Assembly (NCBI GenBank): GCA_029945375.1 | Contig: JAQOTE010000017.1 | Span: 62,001 to 126,000 of the forward strand | Origin: Agaricus subrufescens | Lineage: Eukaryota; Basidiomycota; Agaricomycetes; Agaricales; Agaricaceae | DNA: 64,000 bases | Direction of reading: 5' to 3' | Made by a program: the position numbers and the translations under genes | The notes under the pieces: generated by a model | Database searches by the model: none | Told to the model about the DNA's origin: nothing | Seen by the model: only the letters and a program-made list of their open reading frames with translations | Shown: in pieces, positions 44,111 through 53,105 of the stretch | How positions within the stretch are numbered: the first letter of the stretch is position 1 | Layout of the letters: the number at the start of each line of letters is the position of its first letter

Positions 44111-44358
44111 GCTGGTGCACTCAGACCTTCATGGACCGCTCCCAGTCGCTTCCCACTCAGGCTACAAGTACTGGATAACGTTTATAGATGATGCAACACG
44201 TTTCCGGGCTGTATATCTGCTGAAAAGCAAGTCTGAGGCCTTTGAAGCGTTCAAAATCTACAAATCTTGGGCTGAAAACCAACTAGGAGTGAAAATGCGT
44301 GCTCTACAGGACGATAAAGGCGGTGAATACATGTCTAAAGTGTTCCTAGCCTTCACGG
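44111..44358 (+). pseudogene. Copia A integrase fragment between two LTRs
   Basis: 248 bp encoding LVHSDLHGPLPVASHSGYKY, the first two catalytic Asp positions (HSDLHG and ALQDDKGGEY) and SKVFLAFT. It is bounded on both sides by plus-strand family A LTRs with no primer site or target duplication, so it is a mosaic junction. Confidence 0.8.
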
Positions 44359-44671
44359 TGTTAGAATGCCCCAAGCATTCAGCTATTAGAATGACTGCAC
44401 AATTTGTTTTGTGTATATCTCGACTTAGAGTATAGCGGACGCTTCCGTTCACGTGATAGATTAGTCAGCGCATGTTGAACTTGCCTGTGGACAACTTAGA
44501 AGTCTTGCTTCTTATACTTGTCTAGGTGAGCAATCTCTTTGTATTGTTATTATAGCTTCTTATACTTGTCCACAGATTAACTGTGCTAATACTAGCTCAA
44601 TTCTTATCCGATCCGCTCGATACTAGCATCGTTAGGATTGCCACTGCGAACTCTACGTTCCACTTCCAACA
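44359..44671 (+). repeat. Copia family A LTR
   Basis: 313 bp, TGTTAGAATGCC...CACTTCCAACA, slightly deleted in the main hairpin (about 44505-44527). The right end joins the middle of gag (AAGCTGCTGGCTGG) without the leader or primer site. Confidence 0.85.
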
Positions 44672-45965
44672 CAAAGCTGCTGGCTGGCTCTATCTTATGG
44701 TTGAAGAAGACCAAAGGGTGCATTTTGCAGGCATCCAGGACGATCCAATCAAGATGTGGGCTGCTCTGGAGGCTGTACATCGTCAGAAGAAGGCTGGAAT
44801 GCGATTCAATGCCTATGATGAGCTGTTTAGCATCCGTAAACTCGAGGAGGAGTCCCTCCAGTCGCTTATAAACTGTGTAGAGGGCTGCAAACGTCGTCTA
44901 AAGGAGCTCAGACCGGAGAAATTCACTTTAGAGCAGCTGAATGATGAGCTGGCCTCTATGGCACTCATTAGGGCGCTCCTGGACGAGTTTTCTGCCTTCA
45001 CATCGTCTCTTTTGCTTATGGACAAGCTGGATAAGACTACCATCCATCAGGCCTTCATTACAGAGGATATCCAGCGAAGGAAACGTGCTCAGGACGCCTT
45101 GGGAGGCTCCCAGGCCCTAGCAGCACGTTCTGGCTTCAAAAACGCGTCGGAGACCTGCGATTTCTGTGGGAGAACTGGTCACAAGGTGGCTAACTGCTGG
45201 ACATTCGAAAAAGCGAAGAAAAGCGCTCAGGAGGACGCTCAGAAGCCCAGAACTCGAGGAAACAAGGCCAACAAGGCCCAGGACAGCTCCAATGACTTCC
45301 CCACCGCTTCCGGAAGCTCTAGCTCGACTCCTGGTGCCGAAAAAGCGCAGAGAGTTCGAGAATTTGCTGGAAATGCAAGTGCTCCCTCCCCTACCTCTTC
45401 CCCTTCGCTCTCTGCCCCCCTGCAGCTCAATGCTGACTTCCACTGGCTTGCAGATACAGGGGCCACTTCTCATATGACCCCCCACAAGCATTGGTTTAAA
45501 TCCTACTCCCCCCATCGCATTCCCATTCGCTTGGCTGATAATTCAGTTGTTTACTCTGCTGGGGTGGGGTCTGTGGTCTTTGAGCCAGTTTTGAGTGGAA
45601 AGGTGGCTAGAGCGGTCGAGTTTACTAGGGTTTTACATGTTCCTGCACTCCGCAGTAATCTGCTGTCTTGTCTATACCTTGCACAGCACAAGAACTTTAT
45701 TATCACGATTTCTGCTCGTTCTATGGCCTTCTGCTGCAAGGGGACGACGCTTTTCACGGCCACCATCCATCCTAACAACTCTGCTGAGCTAGATGGCTCA
45801 ACTCTGACCTCGGAGGCCGCTTTTTCGGTCTCTACACTTCCCTGTGACCTCTCCCTATGGCATCGTCGCTTTATTCACCATAATTATGCTGATGTGAGGT
45901 CTATGGTGAACAAGGAGCCTGTTACAGGCCTCAAAATTGACTCTAAAGCGTCCCCTGACCCTATC
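44672..45965 (+). CDS. Copia A Gag-Pol fragment, open frame
   Basis: About 430 open codons starting inside Gag (KAAGWLYLMVEEDQRVHF). The frame stays open leftward into the LTR, whose codons are probably not coding. CCHC knuckle CDFCGRTGHKVANC, then protease LADTGATSHMTPHKHWF with the catalytic DTG, then the pre-integrase zinc region SLWHRRFIHHNYADV. It stops at DPI where the sequence jumps to a hinge fragment. Gag and protease are in one frame, so this family makes a single Gag-Pol without frameshifting. Confidence 0.8.
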
Positions 45966-46011
45966 CCCACGAGTCCCTAGGTGCACCAATTGAGTTAGAT
46001 GACCCCCTGGT
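45966..46011 (+). pseudogene. Copia A hinge-region scrap
   Basis: Forty-six bases of the hinge downstream of integrase (PTSP* then the RTNRVRRPPG region). Two Arg codons have become TGA, exactly as in the copy at about 30629. Cut by a family B LTR. Confidence 0.65.
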
Positions 46012-46309
46012 TGTCAGATGTAGAACGTAGCGCATGCGGAGACGGTGCTAACAATGGTAGTCACGAGTGAATCGGATAAGAATTGATTAAGCAATCCTGT
46101 GAACAAGTCTAAGATGCTTTCTATCAAGATACAGAACTCTATACTCACCTGTGAACAAGTCTAAGAAGCTAAAGGCTTCTAGAGCGTTCACAGGCAAGTT
46201 CAACATGTGCTTACTAATATATCACATGATCAGAAAGTCGTACCATCTCTAAGTCCATATACAAGACTGTTGGGGCACTCTAACACAAGACTGCTGGGGC
46301 AGTCTAACA
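46012..46309 (-). repeat. Copia family B 3' LTR (complete)
   Basis: 298 bp on the minus strand, TGTTAGACTGCCCCAGCAGTC...CTACATCTGACA. The rc polypurine tract CACCCCCTTGATCC follows, then the pol end at 46336. Unlike the copy at 9779, it is uninterrupted. Confidence 0.9.
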
Positions 46310-46335
46310 CACCCCCTTGATCCAACCAGTCCATA

Positions 46336-47889
46336 CTAAGCTCCAAGTCCTAACAACGGCACAGCAAAGTCAACAACTTTCCTTGATACAGCCTTAGTTA
46401 GGATGTCTGCAACTTGCTGGTCAGTGGATACATAGAGAGGATCAATGACTCCATCTTCTACAGCCTCATGGAGCCAATAAAAGTGAAGATCTAGGTGTTT
46501 CATGCGCCCGTGGTGCTCAGGATTCTTGGCTACACTGATACCAGACTTGTTATCCACAAAAAGCATTGAGGGAAGTGTCTGGTGATAGCCAAACTCTGTC
46601 AGAATGTTCCTAGTCCACTTGATCTCCTTTCCAGCTTCGACGGCAGCAACAAATTCAGCCTCAGTGCTCGAGAGAGTCACAAAGGGCTGACGCTTTGAGG
46701 ACCATCCTACAGCAGCCCCAGACACTAGAGTCACATAACCACCTGTAGCTCGACCTGTGGCCTTGCAGCCACCATGGGAAGCGTCAGAATAGGTGGTAAA
46801 CAGCTCTCCGGAGTCACTACCTCGGTAGACAAGCTGGTAGTGCAGTGTGCCCTTCAAATAGCGAAGTAAATGCTTTACAGCAAGCCAATGGGCAGGAGCA
46901 GGATTGTGATTGAATCTCCCAAGGTAGGAGACAGCATAGGCAATGTTGGGTCGAGTCATGGTGGCTAGATACTGCAGGGCACCTACAGCAGAGAGATAAG
47001 GAACTGACTTCATCTCAGCCTGCTCCTCAAGTGAGGGAACAATGTCTGAGAGCTCAGAGCCAGGAGGTAGAGGGGTGGAAAGGGAGTTAGAATCATCCAT
47101 ATTGAACCTTTCTAGCAGCTCCTTGATGTAGTGCTCTTGGGAGAGGGAGATGGAACGCTTAGAGCGATCCTGCTTCACCTGAATGCCCAGCAGAAGTGTG
47201 GTAGAGCCTAGATCTCGCAGTTTGAAGTGCCTAGACAGCTCAGAGACAGCAGAGGCCATGGCTGCATAGCTTTTAGAGACTAGGGTAATGTCATCAATGA
47301 AGACTGGTACAATGACCTTGATGTCTCCCTTGGAATAGATGTAAATGGAGTTGTCGGAGCGAAGTCTGGAGTAGCCAATACCCTCTAGAACACCTCGGAG
47401 CTTCTTACTCCATTGTCTGGCAGCCTGCTTAAGGCCATAGAGCGATTTACGGAGCCTGAAGACCATATTAGGGCCCCCAGTATGATAGCCCTCTGGTTGC
47501 CTCATGTAGATCTCCTCCTCGAGTTCCCCATAAGTGAAGGCAGAGGAGATGTCAACGGAACGCATTTTGTAGCCTTCTCTAGCAGCCAGAGCTATAATGA
47601 GTCTCAGAGAGGCAGGACGAAATGTAGGGGCAAAGACCTCGGTGTAATCAAAGCCAGGATGTTGGGAGAACCCTTTAGCAACAAGGCGAGCCCTATAGCG
47701 CTCAATTGAGCCATCGGCATGCCTTTTCACCTTGAAAACCCAGCCAGAGTTGACTACCTTCTTACCAGGAGGCAGCTCAGTGAGTTCCCAAGTCCTGTTA
47801 GCCTCGAGATTGAATATCTCAGTGTTACAAGCATCGACCCAGTGTTCCCTGTCAGGGGACTGCATAGCCAGCCTGTAGGTGTGAGGATC
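46336..47889 (-). CDS. pol: Copia B Pol: RT and RNase H, open frame, 5'-truncated
   Basis: A 509-codon open frame from the first Met (47865), continuing to the junction at 47889. RT motifs: WVFKVKRHADGSIERYRARLV, EVFAPTFRPASLRLIIALAA, SSAFTYGELEEEIYMRQPEG and VFIDDITLVSKS. RNase H: TYSDASHGGCKATG, TLSSTEAEFVAAVEAGKEIKW, KSGISVAKNPEHHGRMKHLDL. It ends LTKAVSRKVVDFAVPLLGLG. No premature stops. The integrase side is missing because an LTR A inserted at 47890. Confidence 0.9.
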   Translation of the reverse strand, partial: DPHTYRLAMQSPDREHWVDACNTEIFNLEANRTWELTELPPGKKVVNSGWVFKVKRHADGSIERYRARLVAKGFSQHPGFDYTEVFAPTFRPASLRLIIALAAREGYKMRSVDISSAFTYGELEEEIYMRQPEGYHTGGPNMVFRLRKSLYGLKQAARQWSKKLRGVLEGIGYSRLRSDNSIYIYSKGDIKVIVPVFIDDITLVSKSYAAMASAVSELSRHFKLRDLGSTTLLLGIQVKQDRSKRSISLSQEHYIKELLERFNMDDSNSLSTPLPPGSELSDIVPSLEEQAEMKSVPYLSAVGALQYLATMTRPNIAYAVSYLGRFNHNPAPAHWLAVKHLLRYLKGTLHYQLVYRGSDSGELFTTYSDASHGGCKATGRATGGYVTLVSGAAVGWSSKRQPFVTLSSTEAEFVAAVEAGKEIKWTRNILTEFGYHQTLPSMLFVDNKSGISVAKNPEHHGRMKHLDLHFYWLHEAVEDGVIDPLYVSTDQQVADILTKAVSRKVVDFAVPLLGLGA

Positions 47890-48206
47890 TGTTGGAAGTG
47901 GAACGGAGAGTTCGCAGTGGCGATCCTAACAACGCTAGTATTGAGCGGATCGGATGAGAAATGAGCTAGTATTAGCACAGTTAATCTGTGGACAAGTATA
48001 AGAAGCTATAACAGCAATACAAAGAGATTGCTCACCTGTGGACAAGTATAAGAAGCTAAAGACTTCTAAGTCGTCCACAGGCAAGTTCAACATGCACTGA
48101 CTAATCTATCACGTGAACAGAAGCGTCTGCTGTACTCTAAGTCGAGATATACACAAAACAAATTAACCAGTCACTCTAATAACTGAATGCTTGGGGCATT
48201 CTAACA
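47890..48206 (-). repeat. Copia family A 3' LTR (complete)
   Basis: 317 bp on the minus strand, followed by the rc polypurine tract CACCCCCTTGATCC and a pol gene at 48228. It is inserted in copia B pol at about codon SYRLAM. Confidence 0.9.
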
Positions 48207-48227
48207 CACCCCCTTGATCCAAGCAGT

Positions 48228-50127
48228 CTAGTGTCCAAGTCCCAATAGTGGGACAGCAAAATCAATCACCTTTGGTGCTACAGCCTTGGTCAGAATGTCG
48301 GCCACTTGCTGATCAGTAGAAACATAGAGGGGATCAATGATTCCTTCTTCTACAGCCTCCCGGAGCCAGTAGAACCGAAGATCCAGGTGTTTCATGCGCC
48401 TGTGGTGCTCAGGATTCTTTGCCACACTGATTCCAGACTTGTTATCAACAAATAAAGTCGAAGCAAGTGTCTGGGGGTAGCCAAACTCGCTGAGAATGTT
48501 CCTAGTCCACTTGATCTCCTTTCCAGCCTCAACAGCAGCCACAAACTCGGCCTCAGTGCTCGAGAGAGTCACAAAGGGCTGACGCTTTGAGGACCAGCCC
48601 ACAGCAGCACCAGAGACAATGGTCACATATCCACCTGTAGCTCAACCTGTGGCCTTGCAGCCGCCGTGAGAGGCATCGGAATAGGTGGTAAACAGTTCCC
48701 CAGAGTCACCACCTCTGTAGACAAGCTGGTAGTGCAGGGTGCCCTTCAAATAGCAAAGTAAATGCTTCACTGCAAGCCAATGGGCAGGAGCTGGGTTATG
48801 ATTGAATCTCCCAAGGTAGGAGACAGCATAAGCAATGTCGGGACGAGTCATGGTGGCCAGATACTGCAGGGCACCTACAGCAGAGAGATAAGGAACTGAC
48901 TTCATCTCAGCCTGCTCCTCAAGAGAGGGCACAATGTCGGAGAGCTCAGAACCAGGTGGAAGTGGGGTGGAAAGGGAGTTGGAATCATCCATATTGAATC
49001 GTTCTAGCAGCTCCTTGATGTAGTGCTCTTGTGAGAGCGAAATAGTGCGCTTAGAACAGTCCTGCTTCACCTGAATACCCAGTAGCAGAGTGGTAGACCC
49101 GAGATCCCGAAGTTTGAAGTGGCTAGACAGCTCAGAGACAGCAGCAGAGACAGCAGAATCGCTTTTAGACACCAGAGTTATATCATCAATGAAGACAGGC
49201 ACTATGACCTTGATGTCTCCCTTGGAATAGATGTAGATGGAGTTGTCGGAGCGAAGTCTGGAGTAGCCAATACCTTCTAGGACACTTCTGAGCTTCTTGC
49301 TCCATTGTCTGGCAGCCTGCTTAAGGCCATAGAGCGATTTTCGGAGCCTGAAGACCATATTAGGTCCCCCAGTGTGGTAGCCTTCTGGTTGTCTCATATA
49401 GATCTCCTCTTCGAGTTCCCCATAGGTAAAGGCAGAAGAGATGTCGACAGAGCGCATTTTGAAGCCTTCTCTTGCAGCTAAGGCTACAATGAGGCGCAGG
49501 GAGGCAGGGCGGAATGTAGGAGCAAAAACCTCGGTGTAATCGAATCCTGGACGCTGGGAGAAGCCTTTAGCAACAAGGCGAGCCCGGTAGCGCTCAATTG
49601 AGCCGTCGGCATGCCTTTTAACCTTGAATACCCATCCAGAGTTGACTACCTTCTTTCCAGGAGGCAAATCAACGAGTTCCCAGGTCCTGTTGGCCTCCAG
49701 ATTGAAAATCTCGGTGTTACAAGCATCCTGCCAGTGAGAGCGGTCAGGGGACTGCATAGCCAGCCTGTAGGAGCGAGGATCTGCATTAGAAACTGCTCCA
49801 GCAAACTCTACATCACAGAAGTCACTGTCAACCAAAAAAGCGGCCTCTTCTTCAAGTTCTGGGTTGTCTCCAGGTAGGTCGATATTTTTGACCCTCCACC
49901 ACTCACCAGGGGGTCGTCTAACTCGATTGGTGCGCCTAGGGACTCGTGGAGGCTCAGCAGGCACAGGAGCGGTCGGAGGAGTGACAGGGAGTGGTGCAGG
50001 AGGTTGTGGAGGCGTTCTAGGTGGAGAGGGAGCAACAGGGGATGCAGGAGTGAGCACAGGAGATGCAGGAGCGATCACAGGAGCTTCAGGAGCACTCTGA
50101 GCTGCTTTAGGCTCTTCAGGATGAATA
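48228..50127 (-). pseudogene. pol: Copia A Pol: hinge, RT and RNase H, single nonsense codon
   Basis: One frame covers the Pro-rich hinge (APLPVTPPTAPVPAEPPRVP), RT (FAPTFRPASLRLIVALAA, VFIDDITLVSKS) and RNase H to the stop at 48228. The only break is a TGA at 48642-48644 (GCKATG*ATGGYV), which is CGA in the copies at 34294 and 55222. The 5' side is cut at 50127 by a plus-strand LTR. A recent copy that has lost function through one CpG transition plus truncation. Confidence 0.85.
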
Positions 50128-50443
50128 TGTTAGAATGCCCCAAGCATTCAGCTATTAGAGTGACTGGTTAATTTGTTTTGTGTATATCTCGACTTAGAGT
50201 ATAGCGGATGCTTCCGCTCACGTGATAGATTAGTCAGCGCATGTTGAACTTGCCTGTGGACGACTTAGAAGTCTTTAGCTTCTTATACTTGTCCACAGGT
50301 GAGCAATCTCTTTGTATTGTTGTTACAGCTTCTTATACTTGTCCACAGATTAACTGTGCTAATACTAGCTCAATTCTTATCCGATCCGCTCGATACAGCG
50401 TCGTTAGGATCGCCACTGCGAACTCTACGTTCTCGTTCCAACA
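50128..50443 (+). repeat. Copia family A 5' LTR (complete)
   Basis: 316 bp, TGTTAGAATGCC...TCTCGTTCCAACA, followed by primer site GGTTATGGGCCC (50444-50455). It contains a perfect CCTGTGGAC...GTCCACAGG hairpin at 50253-50299. Confidence 0.9.
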
Positions 50444-50577
50444 GGTTATGGGCCCCGGCTTCTAACGACCTACAAATCGACTTTTCATCCTTCAACCATC
50501 TTCAACTCAACACCTACTCTCTCCCTTTCCCTCCCCCCTCAAACTATTTTACTTCCCCTGCCCGCAATTTTGATCGT

Positions 50578-50710
50578 ATGGCTTCGGGTTTGCCAGCGTT
50601 CGTTAAGCTCAACGGGGAGAACTATGCCACGTGGTCTGGCGAGATGGAGGCCTGGCTACGTGCCTCTGGCCTATGGAGACTTGTTTCAGGCAAGCAGAGT
50701 GCTCCCACCA
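50578..50710 (+). pseudogene. gag: Copia A gag, N-terminal fragment
   Basis: Starts MASGLPAFVKLNGENYATWS and stops at KQSAPT, where the tail of a minus-strand LINE-like element begins. Leader, primer site and LTR are intact upstream. The pol fragment at 52964 on the far side of the insert may be the same element with most of gag-pol deleted. Confidence 0.8.
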
Positions 50711-52963
50711 TTTTTTTTTTTTTTTTGTATCAACGGCACCTCTCGGCGGACCTTTATTCACAAGTAGCTATAGGACATCCAGGTAGATAATCTGGGCACA
50801 CTACAAGGAAACGGATGCCATGACGCGTATCCAAAAGAGAAAGAACATTAAGCCCCGAACAACAAAGTTAAACGTATCCGGCGGAAAGATCATCGCCTCG
50901 AGGAGAGAAAGGAAAAACAAGTCATAAAGGAGAAAGAAATGATAAGTCCATACATAATAAGATGGGCAAAACGAGCCGTGGCTCAGCAAACACATAACAC
51001 CTACATATAAACTTGGATACAGCCCCGATTTTCAAGACAGGCTGGTTCACGATCGCGGACGAGATAGCGAAGGGAAATGATGGGTACCGAACAGCGCGCG
51101 CTCCCGAAATAAGACGTGACTCCTACTACTTCTTGGATGGGAACTGGCGACGTAGCCAATCCCGATCAAAGCGATTATTCCAGAACGGACACGAAGTGTC
51201 CGTGCTGGAGTGCGCCGAGTTCTTCTTCTTTGCTGCAGAGCAGTTGGCGCAGTGGCGGTCGTCCAGATTGCTCTTCATTGCTATGGACGCCTGAATATGC
51301 GAGTCGGCCGAGTGCGGGCCCGCGCAATGAGGACAGCGTATGCCCTTTGAACGGCATACATCAGCGTGGTGGCCCCACCTCTGGCACCGAGTGCAGAGAG
51401 CAGAACCGGGCCGCGGGGCAGCACCGCGGATTTGACAGTTGTGCCCGCCAATGAAGACGTGCTTACCAATAAAGTCCCGGGCCGTGCGGCCAGAGACGGA
51501 GTCTGCTATGTCGATCCAAGCGATGCAAGTATCGGACTTACGTGATGTCCGCATGAAATGGACGGCGTGTTTGATGTGAGTGGATAAGAATTTACCCACT
51601 GGCGAGTTCTGCATCGCGACGGTGAACGCCTCGCGCTGTGCTTGGATCCATGTGGCGGGGGGGGCCGGAATGAGTGGTACGTCCAAAACTTTAAGGTAGG
51701 ACGTGGAGGTGGGAGTGGCAGACTGGAGGGGAACGAGTCCGTTGGGGTCGACGAGGCGGCGCACATGCCTAAGCACGCACGCAGATTCGGGCTTAGAAAG
51801 AACTCGAGAAGCGACAATGAAGATGCCGGATGCCGAGTTGACAGAAGATTCTAGAATGACCTCGGACTTGAGGTCATCCTTGAGGTGACGGTTGCACTCC
51901 CGGAGGACATCGGGAGTGATATTAATAGCACGGATGGAAGATCTGGCCGGTGGATGGATAAGGACCCCACGGCGCAAAGCGCTGTGGCTGGTGTGCTTGC
52001 CCTTGCGTGCGGGAGCATGGCGGGACACAGCGGGGGCAGAAGAGGGAGCCGGGGCCTTGGGAAGAGAGGGGACGGGGGCCGACTTAGCCTTGAGATTGCT
52101 CCTAGGAGGTGCTCGAACAGCTGCGGGCGCAGCCGGGGCATGCTTCTTAGGGGCGGCTTCCTTTGGGGTGGACCCGGGTGACTGGATCCGTGCACGTTTC
52201 GGGACTGGGGTAGTTACCTCGTCCTCGGCCATAGGAGACCGAGGGCGACTTGAGGGAACAACCGCTGAGGGGGGAAGGGGGGGTGGTGGGCTTGACCGGG
52301 AAGGGGGCCGGCGGTCCAGCCTGAGCGATAAGCATATTGTGAGCGCAACCTCGAAAGAGGTGTGGCCTGCCATGTTCTGAAAACCCAACATCTTGTGAGC
52401 GCTACTTCACAAGATGATGAAGATGAGACGAAGAAGCTCGCCAGCATAACCAACAAAGTTCTCGTCAGGGGAGGTAGTCTGCACGATGTCAGCGGCAGTC
52501 GACAACATGAATATGTCACACCGATGCTTCTTTCCGGGCACCTGGGAGGGGAGTGGTGAGAGTGAAGCGGCTCTGAGGCAGTAGAGAGTGCTGGCGAATT
52601 TAGGAAGTTCGTCAGGTGCTCTGGTGTCATTCCCCTGCCCTGGCGAGAGGACGAGGGGGTGGGGGTTACCGGGGTGGTGGGGAGCGGGGGGTCGTCGCGA
52701 GCGATGGCCTTTCCAAATTTTGCACGCATCTTCTCAGCGCGCGTCATTGGCTTGGGCGGTGGGTCGTCCTCGGCCATTATACGAGACGTGGACTCCTTGG
52801 CCTCCGCGAGAAGGCGTTCGAAGTCCGTATCAGAGACGGCGGGGGCAGTGTCCTCGAACCAGTCGCCAGACGTGTCCATGTCACTACGTTTATTGCTACT
52901 CATAGCTCTTACACTGAGGCTTCCAAAAGAGGAAGGTAGTGGTTTGAGTTCAAGAAGCGCATG
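50711..52963 (-). mobile_element. ORF1-only LINE-like element (copy 7)
   Basis: Minus strand. T tract at about 50711-50725, 3' UTR with ACGTATCCGGCGGAAAGATC and ATGCCATGACGCGTATCC, 5' end near 52963 (rc GCGCTTCTTGAACTCAAACC). The flanks do not match: copia gag on the left, RNase H region on the right, and no target duplication. Ectopic recombination between LINE-like copies is the simplest cause. Confidence 0.85.
51126..52903 (-). pseudogene. ORF1 Gag-like zinc-knuckle protein, frameshifted
   Basis: Starts MSSNKRSDMDTSGDWFEDTA. An indel near 52510 and another near 52335 change the frame. From about 52330 it is open to 51126, with SSIRAINITPDVLRECNRHL, TSTSYLKVLDVPLIP, DTCIAWIDIADSVSG, CTRCQRWGHHADVC, CPHCAGPHSADSH and CPFWNNRFDRDWLRRQFP. 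Closely related to the copy at 5060-6823. Confidence 0.8.
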
Positions 52964-53105
52964 ATTTGAAGGGCACCCTGCACTACCAGCTTGTCTACAG
53001 AGGTGGTGACTCTGGGGAACTGTTTACCACCTACTCTGATGCCTCTCACGGCAGCTGCAAGGCCACAGGTCGAGCTACAGGTGGATATGTGACCATTGTC
53101 TCTGG

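Noticed and set aside
44583..44671. Open frame running from the LTR into gag at 44583
   Set aside because: The first 30 codons are LTR sequence fused to a mid-gag fragment; no other copy supports such a start.
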